Of a DNA stretch of 64,000 bases, positions 37,867 to 46,692 are shown piece by piece. Numbering within the stretch: the stretch's first letter is position 1; the number at the start of each line of letters is the position of its first letter. A program made the translations under genes and the position numbers. The stretch comes from Flavobacterium ginsenosidimutans (GTDB lineage Bacteria; Bacteroidota; Bacteroidia; Flavobacteriales; Flavobacteriaceae). The stretch covers positions 62,001 through 126,000 of the forward strand of contig NZ_QJRJ01000072.1 of the NCBI RefSeq assembly GCF_003254625.1, given 5' to 3'. The notes beneath the pieces were generated by a model. It saw only the letters and a list, made by a program, of their open reading frames with translations, searched no databases and was not told where the DNA came from.

Positions 37867-38976
37867 ATGAAATACACAACACGACAAAGCGCCATTTTAT
37901 TACTAAGTGATGGAACTATTTTTCATGGAAAGTCTATCGGTATTAGCGGTAAAACTTTTGGTGAAGTTTGTTTTAATACTGGAATGACCGGATATCAGGA
38001 GATTTTTACAGATCCTTCGTATTTTGGGCAAATTATGGTTACTACTAATCCGCACATCGGGAATTATGGTATAAATGATTTAGAAGTTGAATCAGACAGC
38101 GTGAAAATTGCTGGTTTAGTTTGTAAAAATTTTAGCTTTAACTATTCTAGAGAAGGTGCTTCAGGTAGCTTAGAAGATTATTTTGCAAAACAAAATTTAA
38201 TCTGTATCTCTGATGTAGATACTAGAGCTCTGGTTAGTTATATTCGTGATAATGGTGCAATGAACGCTGTTATCTGTACAGATGGAACTTCAATTGAAGA
38301 CTTGAAAAAAGAATTGGCAAATGTGCCAAATATGGAAGGTCTTGAGTTAGCGTCAAAAGTGTCTACAAAAGAACCTTATTTTATTGGAGATGAAAATGCG
38401 ACATTCAAAATTTCGGCACTGGATCTTGGAATTAAAAAGAATATCTTGAGAAACTTTGCAAAAAGAGATTGTTATATTAAGGTTTTTCCATACGATACAA
38501 GTTATGAGGAGTTAAGTGCATTTAATCCAGATGGATATTTCTTATCTAATGGGCCTGGTGATCCAGATCCGCTTCATGGAGTAATAGAGGTTGCTAAGAG
38601 CATTATTGCAGATGATAAACCTTTGTTTGGGATCTGTTTAGGTCATCAGATTATTGCATTAGCAAATGGAGTTCAGACTTATAAAATGTTTGGAGGACAC
38701 CGAGGGATTAATCATCCAGTAAAAAATCTTCTTACAGGTAAAGGAGAGATTACTTCTCAAAATCATGGATTCGCTGTAAAAAGAGAAGCTTTAGAAGGTC
38801 ATCCAGAATTAGAGCTGACTCATATACATTTAAATGATGATACAGTTGCGGGGATGCGAATGAAGAATAAGAATTGTTTTTCTGTTCAATATCACCCAGA
38901 AGCTAGTCCAGGACCACACGATTCGTCATATTTGTTTGATCAATTTGTTGAGAACATTAAAAGTAGTAAGGTCTAA
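37867..38976 (+). CDS. carA: Carbamoyl-phosphate synthase small subunit
   Basis: The 369-residue glutamine amidotransferase subunit supplies ammonia to CarB for carbamoyl phosphate, a precursor of arginine and pyrimidines. The N-terminal CPSase domain has FNTGMTGYQEIFTDPSY; the class-I GATase has the nucleophile in FGICLGHQ (C257) and the His/Glu pair in YHPEASPGP. carB is not adjacent in this window. It has its own promoter and is separated from eno by 111 bp. Confidence 0.98.
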   Translation: MKYTTRQSAILLLSDGTIFHGKSIGISGKTFGEVCFNTGMTGYQEIFTDPSYFGQIMVTTNPHIGNYGINDLEVESDSVKIAGLVCKNFSFNYSREGASGSLEDYFAKQNLICISDVDTRALVSYIRDNGAMNAVICTDGTSIEDLKKELANVPNMEGLELASKVSTKEPYFIGDENATFKISALDLGIKKNILRNFAKRDCYIKVFPYDTSYEELSAFNPDGYFLSNGPGDPDPLHGVIEVAKSIIADDKPLFGICLGHQIIALANGVQTYKMFGGHRGINHPVKNLLTGKGEITSQNHGFAVKREALEGHPELELTHIHLNDDTVAGMRMKNKNCFSVQYHPEASPGPHDSSYLFDQFVENIKSSKV

Positions 38977-39075
38977 AACGATGTAGTTAATAAATAAAGG
39001 TGTTTAATGACTAAAATGCGTTTATAGTATTAAATATTTTTATAATTTCGAAAAAAAAATATAATTTATTAATAA

Positions 39076-40380
<1,305 letters not shown>

Positions 40381-40400
40381 TTGAACAAATTATATATTGG

Positions 40401-40435
40401 AAAAAACCATCTGTTTTTGCAGATGGTTTTTTTTT
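40401..40435 (+). terminator. Terminator after eno
   Basis: AAAAAACCATCTG (40401-40413) pairs with CAGATGGTTTTTT (40420-40432) around a 6-nt loop, followed by further T residues. Confidence 0.93.
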
Positions 40436-40533
40436 GGACTTTTAACAAATTCATAGCAGTATTCTTTTTTTAATTAGTCTTAAATTCATTAGATTTGATA
40501 AATTATTATTTAAAGAATTATTTCCAGTATATT

Positions 40534-41811
40534 ATGTCAAAAATAGCTACATTAGAAATAGATGGTAAAAAGATTGAGCTTCCAGTAATTACAGGGAGCG
40601 AAAACGAATCAGCTATCGATATTAACAAATTACGTGATTTAACAGGTGTTATTACAATTGATCCAGGTTACAAAAACTCAGGATCTTGTACAAGTGAAAT
40701 CACTTTCCTAGATGGAGAAGAGGGAATTTTACGTTACAGAGGATATTCAATCGAAGATTTAGCTGAAAAAGCTAGTTTCTTAGAAGTTTCTTATCTTTTG
40801 ATTTTTGGAGAATTACCAACTGCTGCACAATTAGAAGAATTCGAAAATGGTATTAAAAAACATTCTTTGGTAAACGAAGAAATGAAAAATATCATTGATG
40901 GTTTCCCAAAAACGGCACACCCTATGGGAGTTTTGTCTGCTTTAACAAGTGCTTTAACAGCATTTAACCCTAAAGCAGTGAATGTTGATAATGAAAAAGA
41001 AATGTACGAGGCTATTTGTAAAACAATGGCAAAATTTCTTGTAATTGCTACATGGACTTATAGAAAATCTATGGGCTATCCTTTAAACTACTACGATAAT
41101 ACAAAAGGATACGTAGAAAGCTTTATGCAATTAATGTTTAAATTGCCTACAGGGCCTTACGCTGCAAACCCAGTAATTGTAAATGCTTTAGATAAATTAT
41201 TTATTCTTCACGCAGATCACGAACAAAACTGTTCTACTTCTACAGTTAGAATGGTAGGTTCTTCTCATGCTGGTTTATTTGCTTCAGTTTCTGCAGGAGT
41301 TTCTGCTTTATGGGGACCTCTTCACGGTGGTGCAAACCAAGCTGTTTTAGAAATGCTTGAAGAAATTAATAAAGACGGTGGAGATACAGATAAATTCTTA
41401 GCGAAAGCAAAAGATAAAAATGACCCATTCCGTTTAATGGGATTCGGACACAGAGTTTACAAAAACTTTGATCCAAGAGCTAAAATCATTAAAAAAGCAG
41501 CAACAGAAGTATTAGAAACTTTAGGTGTTGAAGATCCAATTTTAGAGATTGCAAGAAAATTAGAAAAAGCAGCTCTTGAAGATGAATACTTCAAATCAAG
41601 AAATTTATATCCAAACGTTGATTTCTATTCTGGAATTATCTACAGAGCATTAGGAATCCCGACAGATATGTTTACTGTTATGTTTGCAATTGGAAGACTT
41701 CCAGGTTGGATTGCGCAATGGAAAGAAATGCGTGAAAACAAAGAACCAATTGGAAGACCAAGACAAATTTATACAGGACATCCTTTACGAGAGTTTAAGT
41801 CTAATAAATAA
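40534..41811 (+). CDS. gltA: Citrate synthase
   Basis: Starting at the ATG at 40534 the product is 425 residues, matching type-II hexameric citrate synthases and beginning MSKIATLEIDGKKIELP; the in-frame ATG at 40495 would add 13 unrelated residues. Active-site histidines lie in LHGGANQAV and GFGHRVYKNFDPRA, and the conserved aspartate region is near the C terminus. It condenses acetyl-CoA and oxaloacetate. A TAGATTTG box at 40490-40497 may be its -7 element, though a TTG partner is not clear. Confidence 0.98.
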   Translation: MSKIATLEIDGKKIELPVITGSENESAIDINKLRDLTGVITIDPGYKNSGSCTSEITFLDGEEGILRYRGYSIEDLAEKASFLEVSYLLIFGELPTAAQLEEFENGIKKHSLVNEEMKNIIDGFPKTAHPMGVLSALTSALTAFNPKAVNVDNEKEMYEAICKTMAKFLVIATWTYRKSMGYPLNYYDNTKGYVESFMQLMFKLPTGPYAANPVIVNALDKLFILHADHEQNCSTSTVRMVGSSHAGLFASVSAGVSALWGPLHGGANQAVLEMLEEINKDGGDTDKFLAKAKDKNDPFRLMGFGHRVYKNFDPRAKIIKKAATEVLETLGVEDPILEIARKLEKAALEDEYFKSRNLYPNVDFYSGIIYRALGIPTDMFTVMFAIGRLPGWIAQWKEMRENKEPIGRPRQIYTGHPLREFKSNK

Positions 41812-41818
41812 AAAAACG

Positions 41819-41848
41819 AAAGCTTCACTTACATGTGAAGCTTTTTTT
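41819..41848 (+). terminator. Terminator after gltA
   Basis: A perfect 10-bp stem AAAGCTTCAC / GTGAAGCTTT with a 6-nt loop is followed by T residues. A TATCTTTG box overlaps its end (41848-41855) and may serve the next gene. Confidence 0.9.
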
Positions 41849-41874
41849 ATCTTTGCTCAAAATATAATAAAGTT

Positions 41875-42789
41875 ATGTTGCAATTAAATGTAAAGAACGA
41901 AACGTCTCGGCTTCGTGCTGTAGTTCTGGGTTCTGCTGTTCATAATGGGCCGACTCCAACACTTGAGGAAGCTTATGATCCTAAGTCATTGGAACATATT
42001 AAAGCAGGAACTTATCCTGTAGAAAAAGATATGGTTGCTGAAATGGATGCTTTTAATGCTGTTTTTAAAAAGTACGATGTAACCGTTTATCGCCCAGAAA
42101 TGATTGAAAATTACAATCAGATTTTTGCTAGAGATATAGGATTTGTAATTGATGATGTTTTTGTTAAATCTAATATTCTGCCAGATAGAGAGCGTGAATT
42201 AGATGCAATTCAATATGTAATTGATCAAATCGACCCAATAAAAGTGGTTCGTCCTCCAGAAGAAGTTCATATAGAAGGAGGAGATGTTATGCTTTGGAAT
42301 GATCATATTTTCATCGGAACTTATAAAGGAAGCGATTATAAAGATTACATTACTGCAAGAACAAATATGCATGGCGTAAATTATATTAAATCGCTGTTTC
42401 CAAATAAGATTGTAAAAGAATTTGATTTAGTGAAATCTAAATTAGAAGCGAGAGATAATGCTTTGCATTTGGATTGTTGCTTTCAGCCTGTTGGGAAAGA
42501 TAAAGGGATTATATATAAAAGAGGTTTCCGCGAAGAAGCAGATTATCTTTATTTGGTAAAACTTTTTGGAAAAGAAAATCTATTTCATATTGAAAGAAAT
42601 GAAATGTATAATATGTTTTCAAACGTGTTTTCAATCGATGAAAATGTTGTAGTTTCTGAAAAGAATTTTACAAGATTAAACAATTGGCTTCGTGAAAAAG
42701 GTTTTAAAGTTGAAGAGATTCCATACGCTGAAATCGCAAAACAAGAAGGTTTGTTGAGATGTTCAACGCTTCCATTAATTAGAGATTAA
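41875..42789 (+). CDS. Dimethylarginine dimethylaminohydrolase-like guanidino-modifying enzyme
   Basis: The 304-residue protein has the penteïn fold of the amidinotransferase/arginine deiminase superfamily. Visible catalytic elements are HIEGGD in the first half, a histidine in DNALHLDCCF and a C-terminal cysteine in LLRCSTLPLIRD. Members hydrolyse arginine or methylarginine, or transfer amidino groups; which activity applies cannot be told from sequence alone. It is followed after a repeat-containing gap by ctlX, a second member of the superfamily, which suggests a linked arginine/citrulline catabolic role. Confidence 0.85.
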   Translation: MLQLNVKNETSRLRAVVLGSAVHNGPTPTLEEAYDPKSLEHIKAGTYPVEKDMVAEMDAFNAVFKKYDVTVYRPEMIENYNQIFARDIGFVIDDVFVKSNILPDRERELDAIQYVIDQIDPIKVVRPPEEVHIEGGDVMLWNDHIFIGTYKGSDYKDYITARTNMHGVNYIKSLFPNKIVKEFDLVKSKLEARDNALHLDCCFQPVGKDKGIIYKRGFREEADYLYLVKLFGKENLFHIERNEMYNMFSNVFSIDENVVVSEKNFTRLNNWLREKGFKVEEIPYAEIAKQEGLLRCSTLPLIRD

Positions 42790-42796
42790 ATAATTG

Positions 42797-42875
42797 TTTC
42801 AAGTTTCAGGTTTCACGTTCTAGAAAAACTTGAAACCTGAAACTTGACACGAGGCTTTAGCCGAATTGGCGAAGC
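42797..42875. repeat. Palindromic intergenic repeat
   Basis: A 17-bp inverted repeat, TGAAACCTGAAACTTGA at 42831-42847 against its complement at 42799-42815, is followed by a second imperfect hairpin at 42854-42875 (GCTT..GCC / GGC..AAGC). There is no T run. Such dense palindromes between co-oriented genes resemble REP-type elements; chromosome-wide copy number cannot be judged here. Confidence 0.7.
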
Positions 42876-42894
42876 AAACAAAAAAACATAAAAA

Positions 42895-43830
42895 ATGAAA
42901 CAAACTACTAATGCTATCGTAATGATTCGTCCAGTTGCATTCAGAATGAATGAACAGACGGCAGTGAATAATTATTATCAAAAAGTATTAGACGGACTTT
43001 TACCAAGTACGGTTAATGCTAAAGCGCAACAAGAATTCGATACTTTTGTCGAAAAACTTAGAGCTGTAGGTGTTGACGTTACTGTAGTTGATGATAATTT
43101 GCAAACGGATACTCCAGATAGTATTTTTCCAAATAACTGGGTTTCGTTTCATGAAAATGGTGATGTAGCATTGTATCCAATGTTTGCTGAAAATCGTCGT
43201 CAAGAACGTCGCGAAGATATTTTGGATACTTTGGAAGAAAAAGGATTCGAAATTGCAAATATCATGGATTATACTTCTGCAGAAGAAGATGGGATTTTCT
43301 TAGAAGGAACGGGAAGTTTATTATTAGATAGAGCTAACGGAAAAGCATATTGCGCTTTATCACCAAGAGCTGACGAAGAATTGTTTATAGAATTCTGTGA
43401 AGATTTTGATTATGCTCCAGTTATTTTCGAAGCTTTTCAAACAGTTGATGGAGAACGAAAACTAATTTATCATACCAATGTAATGATGTGTTTAGGTGAA
43501 ACTTTTGCTGTCATTTGCGCAGATTCTATCGACGACAAAAAAGAACGCAAAATGGTTTTAGATAATCTTAAACAAGATCAAAAAGAGGTTATTTTAATTA
43601 CGGAAGCTCAAGTGAATAATTTTGCCGGAAATATGCTAGAAGTTAGAGGAAATGATGATAAACGATATATCGTTATGAGTGCATCGGCTCATCAAAGTTT
43701 AACCCCGAAACAAATTGCTCAATTAGAAAATCATGCTGAAATTTTAAGTTCAAGTTTAGATACAATTGAAGCTTGTGGCGGTGGAAGTGCAAGATGTATG
43801 ATGGCTGAAGTTTTCTTGCCAAGAAGTTAA
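42895..43830 (+). CDS. ctlX: Citrulline utilization hydrolase CtlX
   Basis: The 311-residue product begins MKQTTNAIVMIRPVAFRMNEQTAVNNYYQ (key part IRPVAF and NEQTAVNNYYQ), typical of CtlX, a guanidino-modifying superfamily member proposed to hydrolyse citrulline. Elements include FPNNWVSFH, the EGTGSLLLDR loop, a histidine in YHTNVMMCLG and the nucleophile cysteine in GGGSARCMMAEVFLPR. It is adjacent to a DDAH-like paralogue. A shared bidirectional terminator with marC follows. Confidence 0.88.
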   Translation: MKQTTNAIVMIRPVAFRMNEQTAVNNYYQKVLDGLLPSTVNAKAQQEFDTFVEKLRAVGVDVTVVDDNLQTDTPDSIFPNNWVSFHENGDVALYPMFAENRRQERREDILDTLEEKGFEIANIMDYTSAEEDGIFLEGTGSLLLDRANGKAYCALSPRADEELFIEFCEDFDYAPVIFEAFQTVDGERKLIYHTNVMMCLGETFAVICADSIDDKKERKMVLDNLKQDQKEVILITEAQVNNFAGNMLEVRGNDDKRYIVMSASAHQSLTPKQIAQLENHAEILSSSLDTIEACGGGSARCMMAEVFLPRS

Positions 43831-43845
43831 AATGAAAGATCTAAT

Positions 43846-43894
43846 AAAAAAGAAAGGGATAAAATCACGTTACGATTTTATCCCTTTCTTTTTT
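43846..43894. terminator. Bidirectional terminator between ctlX and marC
   Basis: A perfect 21-bp stem with arms at 43846-43866 and 43874-43894 and a 7-nt loop has A tracts on the left and T tracts on the right. It should stop both the plus-strand ctlX transcript and the minus-strand marC transcript. Confidence 0.95.
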
Positions 43895-43907
43895 ATTATT
43901 GGTTGAA

Positions 43908-44534
43908 CTAAAAATTTCCTTTAATAATATTTACAATTGCACTAACAATATATTGAATTCCAATTGAGATAACTATAAAACCAACAATCCTAGAGATTGC
44001 AACAATTCCTGAAGCACCTAATATTCTGGCTAAATAATGAGCGCTTTTTAGAATGGCAAAAATAGCTACTGCAATTGCAAGAATCGCTAACGAAGAAATT
44101 ATGATTTCGTTTAATTCATGATGTTCTTGATAAAAAGCAATTAAAAGAGACATTGAACCAGGACCAGCAAGCATCGGAATTGCTAAAGGGGTTAATGCAA
44201 TGTCATTTCTGTGTTGTGCTTCATTTTCAATTTTTTTATTGATTCCTCGCTTTTTATTAAATTTTCCCGAGAGTAAAGAGAAACCAGAATTCACAATTAC
44301 TATTCCGCCGGCAATTCTTAAAGCATCGATGCTAATTCCGAAAAAGGTTAGCACATATTGACCAATGAAATAAGAAACTAATAATATTATAAAAACGTTA
44401 ATTGCTGTCCAAAGAGAAATTCGAGATCTTTCTTTTTGAGAGTCATGTTGCGTTAATCCAACAAAAATTGGCACAGTTCCGATTGGATTTAGTACCGAGA
44501 ATAAAGCGGCAAATAAGTAAATGAATAATTCCAT
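43908..44534 (-). CDS. MarC family integral membrane protein
   Basis: This 208-residue protein has six predicted transmembrane helices and the MarC-family motifs NPIGTVPIFVGLT in helix 1 and PLAIPMLAGPGSMSLLI in the middle. Despite the name, family members are not established antibiotic efflux pumps and their role is uncertain. It is monocistronic, convergent with ctlX, and divergent from the CoA-binding protein gene. Confidence 0.92.
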   Translation of the reverse strand: MELFIYLFAALFSVLNPIGTVPIFVGLTQHDSQKERSRISLWTAINVFIILLVSYFIGQYVLTFFGISIDALRIAGGIVIVNSGFSLLSGKFNKKRGINKKIENEAQHRNDIALTPLAIPMLAGPGSMSLLIAFYQEHHELNEIIISSLAILAIAVAIFAILKSAHYLARILGASGIVAISRIVGFIVISIGIQYIVSAIVNIIKGNF

Positions 44535-44686
44535 GTTGTTTGGGTTGGTAAAGTAAATGTAGTTATTTTTTGATGTTTTGTATGAAATTATGTTAGAATA
44601 ATATTTTTTAATTGCTATTGATTCTGAATCAAAGACATAAAATTAAATGGTTCTTTTTAATTACTTTTGCAGTCTAAATAAAAACG

Positions 44687-45052
44687 ATGAAAAGTAAAAA
44701 AACACTAGTTATAGGAGCATCAACAAATTCAGACCGTTATTCATACAGAGCTGTAAATATGCTGGTAGGAAAAGGACATTCTGTTTTAGCAATTGGACAA
44801 AAAGCAGGAGAAGTTGCAGGTGTGAAAATTCAAACTAAGGCTATACCAGTTAAAAATATTGACACAATTACATTGTATCTAAATCCCGTTCGTCAAAGAG
44901 ATTATTACAATTATATTATTGAAGCACATCCTAAACGTGTAATTTTTAATCCTGGAACTGAAAATCCAGAATTGTATCAATTATTGGAGTTAAATGATAT
45001 TCAGGTTGAAGTAGCTTGTACATTAGTTTTGTTAACAACAAATCAATATTAA
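44687..45052 (+). CDS. CoA-binding domain protein (YccU-like)
   Basis: The 121-residue protein is a single Rossmann-like CoA-binding domain with VIGASTNSDRYSYRAVNML at the N terminus and RVIFNPGTENPEL near the C terminus. Small stand-alone members such as E. coli YccU bind CoA, but their physiological role is unknown. A TACTTTTG box at 44662-44669 lies 18 nt before the ATG and may be its -7 element; no -33 TTG is seen. Confidence 0.85.
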   Translation: MKSKKTLVIGASTNSDRYSYRAVNMLVGKGHSVLAIGQKAGEVAGVKIQTKAIPVKNIDTITLYLNPVRQRDYYNYIIEAHPKRVIFNPGTENPELYQLLELNDIQVEVACTLVLLTTNQY

Positions 45053-45192
45053 GAGCTTTAAAAAATGAGAATAGACTTCGGAAATCAGTATTGAAAAAGA
45101 TGTTTTTTCTGGATAAAATTCCAGTATTTATAAGTATTGAATTTAATTGCTGTAATGCGAGCTAAACCATTAAAAGTATTACTTTTGTCGTC

Positions 45193-45813
45193 ATGGAATT
45201 TTCATCAAAATTAATCGAAAAAGCTGTAAACGAAATGTCACAATTACCTGGTATTGGTAAGCGTACGGCACTTCGATTAGTTCTTCATCTGCTAAAGCAG
45301 CCTAAAGAACAAACTTCTTTTTTATCTCAGGCATTATTAAATATGCGTGAGGATATTAAATTTTGCGAAAGTTGCCATAATATTTCTGATACTAAAATCT
45401 GCGAAATTTGTGCAAATCATATCAGAAATCATGAGACGATATGCGTTGTAGAAGATATTCGAGATGTCATGGCGATTGAAAATACAGGTCAGTACAAAGG
45501 AATTTATCATGTACTTGGAGGAAAGATTTCGCCTATTGAAGGAGTTGGCCCCAATCAATTGAATATTTCAAGTTTAGTTGAGAAGGTAAAATCTGGAAAA
45601 GTGGCTGAAATTATTTTTGCTTTAAGTTCGACGATGGAAGGAGATACAACAAATTTTTATATCTATAAACAAATTGCAGATTCAGAAATTATAATTTCTA
45701 CAATTGCTAGAGGAATCTCTGTAGGTGATGAACTAGAATATGCAGACGAAATAACATTAGGACGAAGTATTTTGCATAGAGTTCCTTTTGAAAAAACATT
45801 TAAAAATAATTAA
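45193..45813 (+). CDS. recR: Recombination protein RecR
   Basis: The 206-residue protein acts with RecO and RecF in loading RecA at gaps. It has the N-terminal helix-hairpin-helix ([20 protein letters not shown]), a zinc finger with C58, C61, C70 and C73, and a Toprim domain beginning [13 protein letters not shown]. Full length for the family. A TACTTTTG box at 45180-45187 lies immediately before the ATG, so a near-leaderless mRNA is possible. Confidence 0.97.
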   Translation: MEFSSKLIEKAVNEMSQLPGIGKRTALRLVLHLLKQPKEQTSFLSQALLNMREDIKFCESCHNISDTKICEICANHIRNHETICVVEDIRDVMAIENTGQYKGIYHVLGGKISPIEGVGPNQLNISSLVEKVKSGKVAEIIFALSSTMEGDTTNFYIYKQIADSEIIISTIARGISVGDELEYADEITLGRSILHRVPFEKTFKNN

Positions 45814-45886
45814 ACTAAACCCCAAATGACAAGTAGGTTTTTCGATAGATTAAAGGAAAAGCTATATTTGCGATAAAATTGAACCA

Positions 45887-46678
45887 ATGACAAAAAAAAG
45901 CTTTTTTCTATTTTTCTTAATGTCAATATTATTTACATCGTGTATTCCAATTAAAGATTTGGTTTATCTTCAAGACAAAAATAATTCGGATGAGAAGACA
46001 ACTATTGCTGCTGTGGAATCAAAACCATATCGATTACAGGTAAATGATGTTGTAAGAATTAACATAAAAGCAATTGACCCAAAATTTGTTTCTATTTTTA
46101 ATACTACAGAAGATCAAAATGGACAAGCAGGTAGAAGCGAGGCTGCTTTATACTTCGATGGGTTTACTGTTGATGATCACGGAAATATTAGGATGCCGAT
46201 TTTAGGTGAAATTAATGTTATAGGTTATACTCTTGAAGAGGTTCGTTTAAAAATAGAGAAAAAATTACATGAAGAATATTTTAAAAGCGAAGCGAATGTA
46301 TTCTTAACAGTTAAGCTTGCTGGTTTTAGATATACAATCAATGGAGAGGTTGGAGATACTGGTACTAAAACTTTATTTAAAGATAATGTGACTATTTTAG
46401 AAGCCATTGCAAATGCAGGAGATATTACTACAGTTGGGAATAGAAAAGAAGTGACTGTAATTCGTCAGACTCCAACAGGAGTTCAGATGCATGATATTGA
46501 TCTTACAGATGTAAATGTAATGAAATCACCATATTATTATTTACAGCCAAATGATTATATCTATGTTAAACCATTGAGACAAAAAACTTGGGGAACAGGA
46601 CAAACGGGAATACAGTCGATCTCGACAATTATTACATTATTGTCTTTAGCAACAACAGTTTACCTCATTATTAAATAA
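45887..46678 (+). CDS. Polysaccharide export lipoprotein (Wza-like, short)
   Basis: The 263-residue protein has a lipoprotein signal (LFTSC, cysteine about 19), a polysaccharide export (PES) domain starting about residue 52 (YRLQVNDVVRINIK) and an SLBB-like segment (about 150-200, GFRYTINGEVGDTGTK). A C-terminal hydrophobic helix (STIITLLSLATTVYLIIK) could cross the outer membrane. It pairs with the tyrosine kinase gene 14 bp downstream as the Wza/Wzc exporter of a surface polysaccharide. A TATATTTG -7 box lies at 45863-45870. Confidence 0.92.
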   Translation: MTKKSFFLFFLMSILFTSCIPIKDLVYLQDKNNSDEKTTIAAVESKPYRLQVNDVVRINIKAIDPKFVSIFNTTEDQNGQAGRSEAALYFDGFTVDDHGNIRMPILGEINVIGYTLEEVRLKIEKKLHEEYFKSEANVFLTVKLAGFRYTINGEVGDTGTKTLFKDNVTILEAIANAGDITTVGNRKEVTVIRQTPTGVQMHDIDLTDVNVMKSPYYYLQPNDYIYVKPLRQKTWGTGQTGIQSISTIITLLSLATTVYLIIK

Positions 46679-46692
46679 AAAAGAGTTTAAAA

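Noticed and set aside
42797..42847. Possible CRISPR repeat
   Set aside because: There are only two arms in inverted orientation and no direct repeats with spacers or cas genes; it is a palindrome, not an array.
46225..46407. Small minus-strand frame inside the Wza-like gene
   Set aside because: It is antisense to a supported gene and has no coding features of its own.
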